Origin: Pteria penguin
Taxonomy: Eukaryota > Mollusca > Bivalvia > Pterioida > Pteriidae
Direction of reading: 5' to 3'
Assembly: GCA_035048485.1 (NCBI GenBank)
Contig: CM068592.1
Location: forward strand, 36,960,001 to 37,024,000
Length of the DNA: 64,000 nt
The position numbers and the translations under genes were made by a program. Under the pieces are notes generated by a model. It saw nothing but the letters and a program-made list of their open reading frames with translations. It did no database searches and had not been told where the DNA came from. Positions 11,703 to 23,785 of this stretch are shown here, in pieces; the stretch's first letter is position 1, and each line of letters begins with the position of its first letter.

Positions 11703-12560
11703 CTCTCTGGTTAAGTGGACAGACTTAGTATGGGACATGGTTGGCTCTGGTGAAGTGGAGAGACTTGGTATATGAGATGGTTGTCTATGATTAAGTGGAC
11801 AGACTTGGTATGGGACACGGTTGGCTCTGATTAAGTGGACAGAAGTGGGCATAGGAGTTCTGGTGGTTGGTTCTGGTTAAGAGGAGAGACTTGGTATGGG
11901 AGATGGTTGGCTCTGGTTAAGTGGAGAGACTTGGTATGGGAGATAGTTGGCTCTGGTTAAGTGGACAGACTTGACATAGGAGTTATGGTGGTTGGTTCTG
12001 GTTAAGTGGATAGACTTGGTATGGGAGATGGTTGGCTCTGGTCAAGCGGAGAGACTTGGTAAAAGAGATGGTTGGCTCTGGTTGAGTGGACAGACTTGGC
12101 ATAGGAGTTCTGATGGTTGGTTCTGGTTAAGTGGACAGACTTTGTATCGGAGATAATTGGCTCTGGTTAAGTAGACAGACTCGGCATGGGAGGTATGGTC
12201 ATTGGCTTTAGTTAATTGGACAGACTTGGTATGGGAGATGGTTGGCTCTGGTTAAGTGGACAGACTTGGTATGGGAGATGGTTGGCTCTGGTTAAGTGGA
12301 CACACTTGGTATATGCGATGGTTGGCTCTGGTTAAGTGGACAGACTTGGTATGGGAGATGATTGGCTCTGGTTAAGTGGACAGATTTGGTATGGGAGATG
12401 GTTGACTCTGGTTAAGTTGACAGACTTGGTATGGGAGTTATTGTGGGTTAAGTGGACAGATATGGCATGGGAGATGGTCAGCTCTGGTTAAGTGGACAGA
12501 CTTGGCATGGTAGATGGCTGGCTCTGGTTAAGTGGACAGACTTGGCATGGCAGTTATGGT
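11703..12560. repeat. Minisatellite, 40-bp unit, ~20 copies
   Basis: The unit begins CTCTGGTTAAGTGGACAGAC and goes on TTGGTATGGGAGATGGTTGG. Variant units of about 46 bp carry an inserted GGAGTTATGGTGG-type segment, recurring at intervals. Divergence is moderate, and the most uniform copies lie at 12230-12400. Confidence 0.95.
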
Positions 12561-13615
12561 GGTTTGCTCTGCAATATGGCGATGCAGTTTGATCCCGGAT
12601 TAATAAACTAGGCTGCAATAGGCAAGTGGATTCCAACTTCAACCCCCCCCCCCCCCCCAAAAAAAAGAAAAAAAGAAAAAACACCCCAAACAAATAGACA
12701 AAATAAGACTGAAAAAGAGAAAAAGAAAAGAAAACAACACACCCCAATCTCCTTCTGAAGTCGTGACGGCACATTTTTAAAGTCTATTTTACTCCATCAA
12801 GAATGGCCCCCTCTCTCACCCCCGCATTTTAACCACAAATTTCCCCACAGACCTGCTCTTTCCATTAAATATTTACTCTTGTAGCATGCATGATGTATGA
12901 ACTGATTACATACACACCACAATACCAGGTGTGCAATTATGCAGATATGTAGAAGTAGGTATGTTTGCTTTATTAATTCAGAACTTTTAAGACCTTCGCG
13001 TACGGACTACTCACGAAATTAACAAGCATGTCTAATTAATCTTGACAATATGAATTATGAATTACACATACATAATTAAGCAAGACAATAGAAACCATGC
13101 ATAACATTAGAGTCACGCCTATGAGACCTGTCATCATGATGATAGCTAGAATTCCTATAGGACAAAGAAAAGGGATGTCATGATACATGAACACCCATCC
13201 CATAACGGCAGGAATATACAAGGGGAGGGGGAGGGGTGTACTTGATTATGCGATCGAGTTTCAATTAAGCAAAGTATAAGTTACATACGAAGTTAAATGG
13301 AGCTTTGTTAACAACACACGCTTATCAATATGTCTCTGTAGTAATGTGTGGATCCCTGGAATCTACAGATCTAGTGTCCAGGAATAGTAACCATGTGAAT
13401 TACCACAAACATGCATATATGATATGAATGTTAGGAGGAAAAGAAACCTCAGCATATATTTATTTTGAGAAATAATCGTAAAACGGCTATAAAAAATTAT
13501 ATCCGAAAGAAATGTCGTTAATTTCCAAAGAAGCAGTACACTGCTTTCGTCTTACACTTTACCCGAATGTTGTATAACATATGATATGAAACAGGAGCAA
13601 CATCTAACGTTGCAT
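12561..13615. other. C/A low-complexity tract and AT-rich spacer
   Basis: A 16-base C-run (12643-12658) is followed by a purine-rich A tract to about 12740. The remainder is single-copy. One exon-like frame at 13036-13154 is listed separately. Confidence 0.5.
13036..13154 (-). CDS. Candidate terminal exon encoding a membrane segment
   Basis: On the minus strand a strong-looking 3' splice site (pyrimidine-rich CTTTTCTTTGTCCTATAG) precedes base 13154. The open frame then encodes about 24 hydrophobic residues (ILAIIMMTGLIGVTLMLCMV and on) and a short polar tail to TAA at 13036-13038. No upstream exon was found and no family is recognised. T-rich DNA often yields hydrophobic frames, so chance is the leading alternative. 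Confidence 0.15.
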
Positions 13616-14152
13616 TATACGCCCTCGCTTAAATTGAAGTGTGAAATATAAGAACTGTTACCTTGACGTTGCAGATATGACCTTGGTTCAATGTCATGAT
13701 ACAGCATGGGGTCCTGAGCAACAATTCTGTGAAAAATGATTCAATCCATGCATCTATCACATTGTTATGGCCAGGACAAGAGTTTAACTGACAAAAATAC
13801 CGTGACCTTTACCTTGCAGATATGATCTTGTTCAAAGACATGACACGCCTTTTGGGTACTGAGCATCGATTCTGTGAAATATTATTCAAATCCATGCAAC
13901 GGGTAAGGGGTAAAAAGTTATGACCGGGACAAAGATTTTATGCATTGTGACCATGACCTTGCAGATATGACCTTGTTTCAAGACAATGACACACCCTTCG
14001 GTACTGGACATTAATTCAGTGAAATATCATTCAAAACCATGAAAAACCATTAAAAAGTTACGACTCGGACAAACTATAGCGAACGGGCGCCAGACGGACG
14101 CCGGACGAACAACGCCGTCATATAATACGCCCCGTCTGAACACGGGCGTATA
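13616..14152. mobile_element. Dispersed ACCTTGACC-type element with terminal inverted repeats
   Basis: The element is 537 bp, bounded by TATACGCCC (13616-13624) and GGGCGTATA (14144-14152). Its body is three diverged 145-bp repeats, with GCAGATATGA at 13671, 13816 and 13961. Each repeat carries a CCTTG-rich start and a conserved TTCTGTGAAA/TTCAGTGAAA core. Near the right end is a GACGGACGCCGGACG stretch and a hairpin (stem ATACGCCC at 14125-14132 with GGGCGTAT at 14144-14151). No coding capacity is seen. The architecture matches the non-autonomous repeats abundant in bivalves. Confidence 0.75.
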
Positions 14153-14839
14153 AAATATCTCAAATTTGAAATTATAAAATCGTCGCCTGAGCCATGGAGT
14201 TCTACTGCCAAATTTTTCATTTAGAGAAAATCGAGTTTGAAGTTTTGAATACAATTTTTCGGTTCTACATACTCTCTAAGATAAAATATATAGATTAATA
14301 ACATGCATAAGGCGTCGAACATTTAATTCAAATTTTTATTTACCACAAATTATGATCAGGTTTCTTTAAATTTGAAGTTTTTTCAAATGTAGGTGGAACA
14401 TTTTTTTCTAATTTGAATAAAACTACAAAGTTCTATGTCCATTTTGACCAATGAAAAGAGAGGAAAATACCACATGATACAGAGATAGAACAGAATGGTA
14501 CTTTTCCTATCTATAAATTTGATACTGAATTTTTCCATTGATTACAATGGAAATTATGGAAATAGAACAGGATGGAATTGAGAAAAGAGACCCTACCTCC
14601 CCCACCAAGCATATATTGACCAATGTAAATGTCTGAAAAGATGCCCAATTCAAGGATGAATTCAATGATATATAGAACTCGATTTTTGTCAAATTGGTAG
14701 TAAGAACAGTCTGGTTTCAAGCCGACGAAATTTGAATATATCCCTCATCCAAATAACCACTTTTACCCGGGAAACTGTGATTGTAATCATATCTCTTGTA
14801 CTACAAGAGGTTATAAGGTACACTCTGTGTATCTGTATC
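14153..14839. other. AT-rich spacer, nothing recognised
   Basis: Single-copy AT-rich DNA. Short open frames at 14507-14720 overlap each other in different frames and show no domain. Confidence 0.5.
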
Positions 14840-15082
14840 TAAATATGTATCATTCATGTCATGGAACAATGTAAATTAACAAAAGCAGGAAAACTATCAT
14901 CTCAACCAAGTATTCAGATTCTACATAATGACACCTTGTTTATTGTAAATCTTTATAAAATATGTATCTTTCGTGTCAAGGAACAATGTAAATTATTAAA
15001 ACCAGGAAAACTATCAACTCAACCAAGCAATCAGATTCTACATAATGATACCGTGTTTATTATAAATCCTTATAAACTATGA
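14840..15082. repeat. Diverged tandem duplication, 117-bp unit, 2 copies
   Basis: GGAACAATGTAAATTA starts at 14863 and again at 14980. The two copies differ at several sites and stay in one frame because 117 is a multiple of three. That explains the 73-codon open frame. Confidence 0.9.
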
Positions 15083-15828
15083 TGTATCAAAGGGATATGC
15101 CACTATCTGACAGTATAGGAAGCATTAATATCCGCCATCTCAATTCAATTTTATTTTAGAGAGTTTCGTACTGAAAAAAAGACAGAGGATTTTAATTGTA
15201 TAAAAATATTCCACATTTCGACTTTCATCGTTAATCACTTTCAAGAAAGATATATTAAACATGTTTACTTGTGATATATCGTTCTACAGTACACACACGC
15301 AGATGGATGCTCGTGATCACTTCCTCGACCAGGGTTGAACGATGAACAAAATCTCGCAGATAAAAACAGAAGCAAAAATCGTACTTCATATGAAGAATTC
15401 CATAAAACTGTCGAGAGGGGGTCTTAAACGTTGATGTAGTAGATTACGTCCTGTGTTAGATTGAAATGAACTTAGATTTTGTTGTTTGCCAACTGTGTAG
15501 TGAAGTCAGGATATAGCTGACGAAAATTAGAGATGTGTCGGCATATTTTTATAGGATTGTGAGTGGAGGTGAGGGGTTTATCGTGAAAAGAGTCCAAGTA
15601 CTTGAATAGGAAGGAAGAGTATCCTTAATATTTTTATCTTCAATATTAATTTTCGTGAGGTTACAGCACTTAATATGAAATCAATGTACAAAAGTGTCAA
15701 AGTAAGAATGACTTTGAACAACTTCTCACAAATTTGGCAATGGTAACACTAAAATGTACTGCAGAGATATCATAGTGGTATATATTTGATTTAAAAGATG
15801 CAGTGCCTTTGATGAATAAACTATATAA
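15083..15828. other. Single-copy spacer, nothing recognised
   Basis: AT-rich sequence with no repeat array and no supportable exon. Confidence 0.5.
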
Positions 15829-16222
15829 AACTAGAACTGTCCTAACGGGACAACTACCCCACGCGGCATCAGAATTCAAAATAGGGCATAGAACTATATA
15901 TATGACCAATATTTAAGTGACTTGGCCTTTGACCAACGACCCAGTATGAACATTATCCATTCATACAACTAATAGAAATAGCCCGGACAAGATTTTTACA
16001 ATAGAGTGAATAGTGACCTTGACTTCTGACCCACGACCTTGGTTCAGGGTCATGACACACCGGCATCTCCAAAGGAACAAATGTACCAAGTATGATCATC
16101 ATATGATAAAGAATAAAAAAGTTATGCCCCGGACAAAAGTTTATGGACAGACGGACAGACAGACAGACGGATGGACAGGGTGATTCCTATATACCCCCCA
16201 AACTTTGTTTGCAGGGGGTATA
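15829..16222. mobile_element. Dispersed ACCTTGACC-type element ending in a hairpin
   Basis: It begins around CTAGAACTGTCCTAACGGG, which I recognise as a typical left end of such bivalve repeats. It holds GACCTTGAC blocks, then GACGGACAGACAGACAGACGG, and ends in a hairpin of TATACCCCC (16190-16198) with GGGGGTATA (16214-16222). It is non-coding, and the left limit is approximate. An (AT)n tract abuts its right end. Confidence 0.7.
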
Positions 16223-16223
16223 A

Positions 16224-16228
<5 letters not shown>

Positions 16229-16308
<80 letters not shown>
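16229..16308. repeat. (TA)40 microsatellite
   Basis: Uninterrupted TA dinucleotides, 80 bp, starting 6 bp beyond the right end of the dispersed element. Confidence 0.98.
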
Positions 16309-16314
<6 letters not shown>

Positions 16315-16393
16315 CAATTCATTACAGTGCAGTGCGAGGCCGGTCCCATATTGGGGAAAGAAAGAAAGGTCTGTCAGTGTAGCTACCAATAAT

Positions 16394-16765
16394 TAGCGGT
16401 GTTCTCTGAGCATTCATGACGGTTAGCGGTGTTCTCTGAGCATCCATGACGGTTAGCGGTGTTCTCTAAGCATTCCTGACGGTTAGCGCTGTTCTCTGAG
16501 CATTCCTGGCGGTTAGCGGTGTTCCCTAAGCATTCATAACGAATAGCGGTGTTCTCTGAGCATTCCTGGCGGTTAGCGGTGTTCCCTGAGCATTCATGAC
16601 GATTAGCGGTGTTCTCTGAGCATTCCTGACGGTTAGCGGTGTTCTCTGGGCATTCCTGACGGTTAACGGTGTTCTCTGAACATTCCTGACGGTTAGCGGT
16701 GTTCTCTGAGCATTCCTGACAGTTAGTGGTGTTCTCTGAGCATTCCTATGGGATGGCGCGGTTCG
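16394..16765. repeat. Minisatellite, 30-bp unit, ~12 copies
   Basis: The unit contains GGTTAGCGGTGTTCTCTGAG and CATTCCTGAC with point variants. The minus-strand frame of NAQRTPLTVR repeats is a by-product of the 10-codon unit. Confidence 0.95.
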
Positions 16766-18686
16766 CCGAGCACTCAGAAATATTGACAAAAAATGACAAT
16801 TTTATCTGACTCAATTGAGGTTGTCAATTATATTGCAAAATCAGTTTGTTCGATTCGCGATATTTGTGACGTCATACATTTGCACGAATAATGTTCACCA
16901 GGAACAAATGGCACACATAAAATTCACGTGTTGACTTTACATAAAGTGGCAACACGATTTCTTTTTAAACAATATTAATCTAAACTTCAGTTTGGTAAGA
17001 ACTATTTGCAAATAAACTTGAAATTCGTTTGAGAGTTTAAACACGAAACAAACAAACGAAAAATAAGTGTTCACTTTTATTTCGAAAGAAATTAGCTGCA
17101 TTATGGAAACTGTCGAATCGATACGATGTTTCACAAACTTGGGGAAGTTTAAATCAAACACAGCTGAGTTCCTAATCTGTTTATGTGCTTTTAAACTCTT
17201 GAAACTTTCAAGAAAAAAATATATACAAACGTGTTCACGTCAATTAACTTCTTTAAAATGACAAAAAGGTTTAGCATGTATATATCGCTGATATCATTGT
17301 TTATAATAAACCATTTCTTGAATCTTAAACATCGATAAGGATCAAACGAAATTTCTATTCGATGTATATTGATTTGAAAACTTAAATATAGACATTTAAT
17401 TCCAGATTTCTGTGTACTTGAAGACAAATGAGAATAAAAGAAAAATCGTGTTTGTTTCACATATTTCACACTTTCTTTTCGTAGTACCCTAACTATGCAC
17501 CACGACATCGGTTTCTGCAGGATTAATTTTGTATGTGTTGCTTGTATACCATATATTGTTATCCTCTCTCTCTCTCTCTCTCTCTCTAATTTTTATGTAT
17601 TCGAACTTTCACTCTTTCGTGTTTAACACAACTCACCAATACATAAATCTGATATACTTGGTGTTTTGAAACCCCAGAGCAAGAAGAGATAAAGCCTATA
17701 GAATAGGAATACTCAATTTAAAATTAATCTGAATTTAGATAATGTTCAAAGTGCAGAAGAAATGCGAGCGCATTAAATATGTAGTTTAATCAAAAATGTC
17801 AACGCAGTACAATTTATTCAGGATATGACATCATGTGATGTAAGATACGTTAAAAGATAGCATGCAAGATTAAAGGATACCTCAGACCTAATGCACACAC
17901 TGGTTACCCCTTCACGTATAAAATGTACCAATAACGTTTAGGCTGCCAATACGTGCATACTACTCGAAATCGTGTCCACTAACGATGGTAAAACAACAAC
18001 ATCATTGACTAGAAAAATTTTATGGAAGACAATATCATGTTTATTTTACCTGTATTGTGGCGGCACCTGTACAAAGCACTGGTCAAAGTTTTACCTATGC
18101 AACGGAACCTAAACTACGTGTGATCATTTATCCCGTCTTAAACTTACTGTCTACAGATTCCGAAAATGCATTCAGGTGACCTAAAGACACGACAGTTTTC
18201 CAATGGTAATATATTAGAAATAGTTTGGTGTTTAGTACCTTGCCCTCGGAGTACATATTGAGTAACTCTGAGTCTATTGTCCAACACAGAATTACGTCAC
18301 CACGTGACATGTAGTACAATAAAGTCTGTGGAATAAAGTCGATTTAAAGTTCATGTTTTTGGCATTTTTGTGATACTTCGATTGGAAGAAAGACTTCTTT
18401 GTGCCTGGTATGGGTTGTTTTCGATCGTCTGCTGCGACAATAGACGATCTGACTGAGATAAATTCGTGACACGATGTTTCGTTGTACGATACCCAGCAGG
18501 GAGGTGCAGATCTTAATTGTGTTCTTGTTTTTCAGACGTTTTACTAATAGCGTGTGCAACATTGAAGCCAGGCAATATCATCATCGTCTGCGATGTGACT
18601 TCACACAACATCTAATTGAGTAGCACCGTTATAGGTGTCCCGGGCATCTGGGCTCACCTCTGACAGGAGACGCTTACCAGACACCT
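16766..18686. other. Single-copy AT-rich region with a (TC)n tract
   Basis: A (TC)n microsatellite lies at 17562-17587. A minus-strand frame at 18128-18319 ends in a donor-like ACAGTAAGTTT and would be phase 1, as a BAMBI first exon requires. It encodes no convincing signal peptide, so I do not assign it. Nothing else is recognised. Confidence 0.45.
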
Positions 18687-18907
18687 GGGTCCGGCGCCAT
18701 AAACTGAGAATAAACTTAAGTCAAAAATTCATATTCTTCTGTTCATCAATGAATTAATAACTGGGATTTGGATTTTGTTTAGTTTTATTCTACTGACAAA
18801 TGAAATTAAATCATTCTGTATTAAAATTTATTTGAATGTTTGATAATGGAATGAATTAAAATGAAAATTTTGACTTAAGTATATTCTCAGTTTATGGCGC
18901 CGGACCC
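18687..18907. mobile_element. MITE-like element with long terminal inverted repeats
   Basis: The 221-bp element starts GGGTCCGGCGCCATAAACTG and ends with its reverse complement, CAGTTTATGGCGCCGGACCC. Complementarity continues inward with small mismatches through TTAAGTCAAAA, so the arms are about 37 bp. The AT-rich interior is partly self-complementary and has no coding capacity. I see no clear target-site duplication. A non-autonomous DNA transposon is the likeliest reading. Confidence 0.8.
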
Positions 18908-19660
18908 TGGTCTCACTTTTGATTTCCTAGGTCCAGGAAGCATTGTGGTACAACTGTTTTATTAGAATGGTGATATTCATCAGTCCCCGAAGGGATTTGA
19001 GCTCGCAACCTTCTTGTCCATGCAAACATTTAACTTCACTGCCTCGTGTACAAATAAATAATGTATAAATAAATCTAGATCTAAGATCTAATAAAAGATA
19101 TCATTACTTTTATCGTCTATTCATGTATGAAAAGACAGTTTCAAACGGTCGACACTGCGTGTTATTAATACGGGCGTCACTTTCTCGCAATCTCACCAGT
19201 CACGTGATCATCTGAATTTTGATACAGCATCCATTAAGCATGGTGATTCAAAGGGACTAAAACATTATGTTTCATGCAATCAAATGGAAAACTTTAATGG
19301 GGGAATGCTATAAATGAAGTCGTATGATTTTCTCTCAGGCGTGAAATTTTTCGGTCACGGTACGATTCGTGTGGTAGACTTTGAATAACAGCTTTTCTTC
19401 AGATATCCAAGTTGTAAAAACAAATATCAAATAAAATCTAGATTTATACTCTTTTTGAAAACTTCAAATAAGAATGATGATGGAGTCGTCACTTTTAAAA
19501 TTAATTTTGTGCCTCTAAAGATAAAGTTTACAACAGAAACATGTGTGTTAAACAGGGTGTTGATCAACATAAGTATAGCCGTGAGCCATGCTACTTCATG
19601 TAAATATTTTAAGGAGATGCGAAAGAAATAAACTGTAGTCAACACCTAGCTTCTATAGAA
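18908..19660. other. Single-copy spacer with a faint tRNA-like remnant
   Basis: Near 18985-19040 the minus strand reads GGTTGCGAGCTCAAATCCC, resembling a decayed tRNA B box, but no A box is convincing. Otherwise nothing is recognised. Confidence 0.35.
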
Positions 19661-19666
19661 TGCCAA

Positions 19667-19721
<55 letters not shown>

Positions 19722-19740
19722 ATAAATAAATAAATAAATA
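19661..19740. repeat. Compound tetranucleotide microsatellite
   Basis: (TAAC)n runs to about 19720 and changes directly into (AAAT)n to 19740. Confidence 0.97.
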
Positions 19741-20880
19741 CCAGTACAGTTTGTATTTCATACTGCATTACTAATTTGAAATTACGGTAGACATGCGCGA
19801 TATTCTGCCAAGTCACAAGGTAAGTATAAATATACCTACAAAATGTGAAATTCTAAGCGAACATATAATCTACGAATTTTACCATTGTGGGTAATGATGC
19901 CCTTGGGTACCTCTGGTGCACCAGCAATCATATGTCCCTTAAAGTCAATTTAACTTTAATTGTTATTTAACTGTTAACAACTTGCTGTTTTAAAATTCAG
20001 AACATTGCTTTTAAGCATATTGAATGAGAATAACAACACCGTGTAATATATGTCAAGAAATTGAAAAGGGAACATTTCTACAATAAAACAACAGAAATGG
20101 AAGCAGAAAACATTCGTTAATGAGAAACAGTGACATGATAAAATCTCTACAACACATTTCAAAGACTCGTAAGAAATAGCTGGAGAATAGAAACCGGTGC
20201 TAAGGAGAATTATAACACATCACACGAAATCGCTAGTATAGGAATAAAATATCGTGTGTTCATCTATCAACACTTACGAGGAATCTCTTTCAAGCAACTC
20301 GTAAAAACCATGCAATATTGATTAAAATAGTAAGGGAGCTCGCGTACGCGGATATCACACGGGCCTACATGCCGTACTGCTGTAAGCGGACTCAGAGACG
20401 GTGTATAGCAAACGGGGAAGGGGGGGGGGGAGTGTTCATTACATGTGATGACCCAGGGGCATCAGCAGCCAAAGAAGGAGAAAGACAAATCGATTAATGC
20501 CGTTTTCAGCAAACAATATGGTAGTATCAGTAAACAATATGGTAGTAAAGTTATATTATATTTTGAGTAAATAAAGCGTAGATTTTATATTGATATAGTA
20601 CACGGGACCAATGGAGTGTTCAAAGACCGTATAAATTTATATGTATGTTTGTGTTCGTGTGTGACAGAGTGGGTAATCATATGGTTTACACAATGGTGAA
20701 AAAAGTCAGCTGTGTAAGCTTGATATGAATCTATTCCAAAATTGCAGTGAGAAGAAACAAACAAACAAACAACCCCCCCCCAAAAAAACCCCCAAAAACT
20801 AAAAACCAAACAAAAAAGAGGAAAACGTATTTTCATTGAAATAACCAGGGAAAACTGGGAAATTGTTCCCTAAATCCAAA
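19741..20880. other. Single-copy spacer with G- and C-runs
   Basis: A G-rich run at 20424-20431 and beyond and a C9 tract at 20773-20781 followed by A-runs are the only structures noted. Confidence 0.5.
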
Positions 20881-21318
20881 ACATTTTATCTTGCGGGTAC
20901 ATTTAGTAAAACAGGAGTCGATCACCTCCTGGGTATATGGTCTCTGGCAGGTACAGCAAGCAAAGCAGGAGACCATTACCTCCTAGGCACACGGTCTCTG
21001 GCAGGTACAGCAAGCAAAGCAAGGGACGATCAGCTGATCATATGGTCTCCGGCAGGTACAGTTAACAAAGCAGGAGACGATCATCTCCTAGGCACATGGT
21101 CTCTGGCAGGTACAGCAAGCTAAGCAGGAGACGATCAGCTGATCATATGGTCTCTGACAGGTACAGCTAGCGAAGCAGGAGACGATCACCTCCTGGACAC
21201 ATGGTCTCCGGCAGATATAACTAGAAAAGTAGGAGACGATCACCTCCTGGACACATAGTGTCTGGCAGGTACTGCTAGGAAAGCAGGAGACGATCACCTC
21301 CTGGGCACATGTTCTCTG
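20881..21318. repeat. Minisatellite, 51/54-bp unit, ~8 copies
   Basis: GGTACAG starts at 20950, 21004, 21055 and 21109, giving mostly 54-bp units with a 51-bp variant. Each unit contains AAAGCAGGAGACGATCA and CATGGTCTCTGGCA. Some units replace ACCTCCTGG with AGCTGATCA, so two subtypes alternate. Confidence 0.95.
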
Positions 21319-21643
21319 TGAATGCCTAGAGCATTATAAGAGCGATAAGAAGCGTGCATCGGGTGTTTTTGTGATTTTGGAAATCAAACAGATCTAAAAA
21401 AAATCTGAACCGCTGTATGATAACGGTTAAGTCGCTTGATCAATTTGGGAGAACAAAATCCACTTTCTGTATAATACATTTAACTGGACTCGCTAGGGCA
21501 AAAAGGCTTCTCCATCTATTTTATTTTAGCCTACTAGAGATATCAAAGCTGGGCAACACGTCATACTCATGGTTTTTGTTTTTAGCTAGCTGGGCTACTG
21601 AAGAATTCGAGGTTGTCCGGACCTTTTTCAGTATGTTGCCTTA
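21319..21643. other. Short spacer between two arrays
   Basis: Single-copy sequence, with one 75-codon frame at 21417-21644 that shows no domain. Confidence 0.5.
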
Positions 21644-22245
21644 ATATTCTAGATATCAGCATATTGTCTCGATGAAGTTCTAGATATCAGCATATTGTCT
21701 CGATGAAGTTCTAGATATCAGCATATTGTCTCGATGAAGTTCTAGATATCAGCATATTGCCTTGATGTTGTAGATATCAGCATATCGCCTCAATGACGTT
21801 ATAGGTTTCTGCATATTGCCCTGATGAAGTCTTATGCATCTGCATGCTGTCCCGATAAGGTTCTAGGTCTCTGTATATTGCAATGATGAAGTCTTATGTC
21901 TCTACAAGTTGCTCTTATGAAGCCCTATGCCTCTGCATTTGCCCCGACGAAGTCATATGCCTCTGTATGTTGCCCTGACGAAGTCCTATGCCTCTGCATG
22001 TTGCCCTGACGAAGTCCTATGCCTCTGCATGTTGCCCTGACCTAGTCATATACCTCTGTATGTTGCCCTGACGAAGTTATATGCATCTTCATGTTGCCAT
22101 GATGAAGGCCTATGCATCTTCATGTTGCCATGATGAAGTCCTATGAATCTGCATGTTGCCATGATGAAGTCCTATGAATCTGCATGTTGCCCCGATGAAC
22201 TTCTAGAATTCTGCATTTTGCCCCAGTGAAGTCCTTGGTTTCTGC
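21644..22245. repeat. Minisatellite, 31-bp unit, ~19 copies, graded divergence
   Basis: The left units are near-identical (TTCTAGATATCAGCATATTG + TCTCGATGAAG). They grade through intermediates into TCCTATGCCTCTGCATGTTG + CCCTGACGAAG units on the right. The period stays near 31 bp throughout, so the whole stretch is one array with two homogenised ends. Confidence 0.93.
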
Positions 22246-22965
22246 TATGGGCAATTTAGAATTATACGTTTTATGCCAAGTTATCGCACTTCTCAACATT
22301 CCAGGCTGATACCACGAGCTTACCTCGCACAATTTAAACAAAAGGTGTAAACTAGAAGTTAAGGTTCGACGAAGGGGAATTCATTGAGGTCCTATTTTTT
22401 ATAATTCAATAGACATATGCAGTTCTTAGTGTCTTACGGCATATCAAAAATGATAAAAGCATGCTTGATCAAACCCTGGTCCTTCTATGAATCTCGCCAC
22501 AAGGAGGAAAAAGGAGGGTTAAGGGTCTAAATATAACACGAAAACACAAAAAGATTTTTGGTCTTTAGTAAAAAAGGTGTTAAATCAATAAAGCTGAATA
22601 TCTGTATTTCCTTGACAACGTCTTACATCTGTTTTTGTTTTATACATTAAGTATGTCCACTGAGTGGACGTACTTACAAACGCCTAGATCTTTTACTGAA
22701 TATGTCACCGCGTAAATACTCGTCAAAACAAAAACTTGACAAAACACACAAAAGAAGAAGCCAAAACAAAGAAACAGAATGGAAATAGTTTAGTTATCAA
22801 TACACATAATAATACGAAAAGCAGACTGAGCATCTCGTGTTATCGGTGAATATTTGCCAAGTCTCGGGTCAATTCTCGCTAAATAGCTTCACGAGATTTG
22901 CTGCTGTTATATTTGACAAGTTACACAGCGTGTCGTGTAGGATCGAAAAAGATGTATATGTAACT
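22246..22965. other. Single-copy spacer, nothing recognised
   Basis: AT-rich, with no array or exon signal. Confidence 0.5.
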
Positions 22966-23010
22966 AAAATAAATAAATAAATAAATAAATAAAAATAAAT
23001 AAATAAATAA
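22966..23010. repeat. (AAAT)n microsatellite
   Basis: Interrupted AAAT/ATAA tetranucleotide run directly left of the 159-bp duplication. Confidence 0.97.
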
Positions 23011-23013
23011 CTT

Positions 23014-23331
23014 CTAGTATAATTATGATGATAAACCCAAATATCCTCTCCAAATAGATACATAAAAGCAAGAAACAGAAACGACACAAATTAAAATCAA
23101 AACGAACTGAAATGAAAGGAACAAACAAAAGCATTCTGAAACCCCTAGACAAAGACCACCGTTATAAGACATATAGTATAATTATGATGATAAACCCAAA
23201 TATACTCTCCAAATAAATACATAAAAGCAAGAAAGAGAAACGACACAAATCAAAATCAAAACGAACTGAAATGAAAGGAACAAACAAAAGCATTCTAAAA
23301 CCCCTGGACAAAGACCACCGTTATAAGACGT
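23014..23331. repeat. Tandem duplication, 159-bp unit, 2 copies
   Basis: AGTATAATTATGATGATAAA begins at 23016 and 23175. The copies differ by only a few substitutions, for example CTAGAC against CTGGAC, which indicates a recent duplication. Confidence 0.95.
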
Positions 23332-23501
23332 ATCTAAATCTAACCAAAGAACTTCATTATTTGTTTTCACATTCTTTTTTAACGTACATAGTATGCATTG
23401 TTTGTTTGTGGGTTTGGGGGGGGGGTTTGACAAAGTAATTGCTAAACATATGGAAACAAGCAGACAATCCTATGAAAAAGAAGCTGTGTTTGGGAAACAC
23501 T

Positions 23502-23785
23502 TATGCCCCCAGCGGCAACGAAGTCCAAAAAGTTATTTTTAGCGTGAAGGTCATTGCCAAGGTCAAATGGTCATCGATCTTGGTGTCATTTGAAAGGGCA
23601 TCATTAGTTAACTACGTATGTGAAATATGAATTCTCTACAATGTATCCCTCTATGTTCAAAGTTATGGCCAAGGTTAAAGTTGACAACAGACAAACTCAT
23701 AAAGACATACAGACAGACAGACAAGACAAGACAAAAACTATATGCCCCCGATCTATCCATCCGGAGGCATCAATCCGGAGGCATA
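23502..23785. mobile_element. Dispersed ACCTTGACC-type element, 284 bp
   Basis: The ends are TATGCCCCC and GGAGGCATA. The body contains AAGGTCATTGCCAAGGTCAA, AAAGTTATGGCCAAGGTTAA and an ACAGACAGACAGACAAGACA run. A right-hand hairpin pairs TATGCCCCCG (23741-23750) with either of two CGGAGGCAT copies. It is non-coding. Confidence 0.75.

Noticed and set aside
18128..18319. Minus-strand frame ending in a phase-1 donor, considered as the missing BAMBI first exon.
   Set aside because: There is no ATG followed by a hydrophobic signal sequence at a suitable distance, and the donor context alone is weak.
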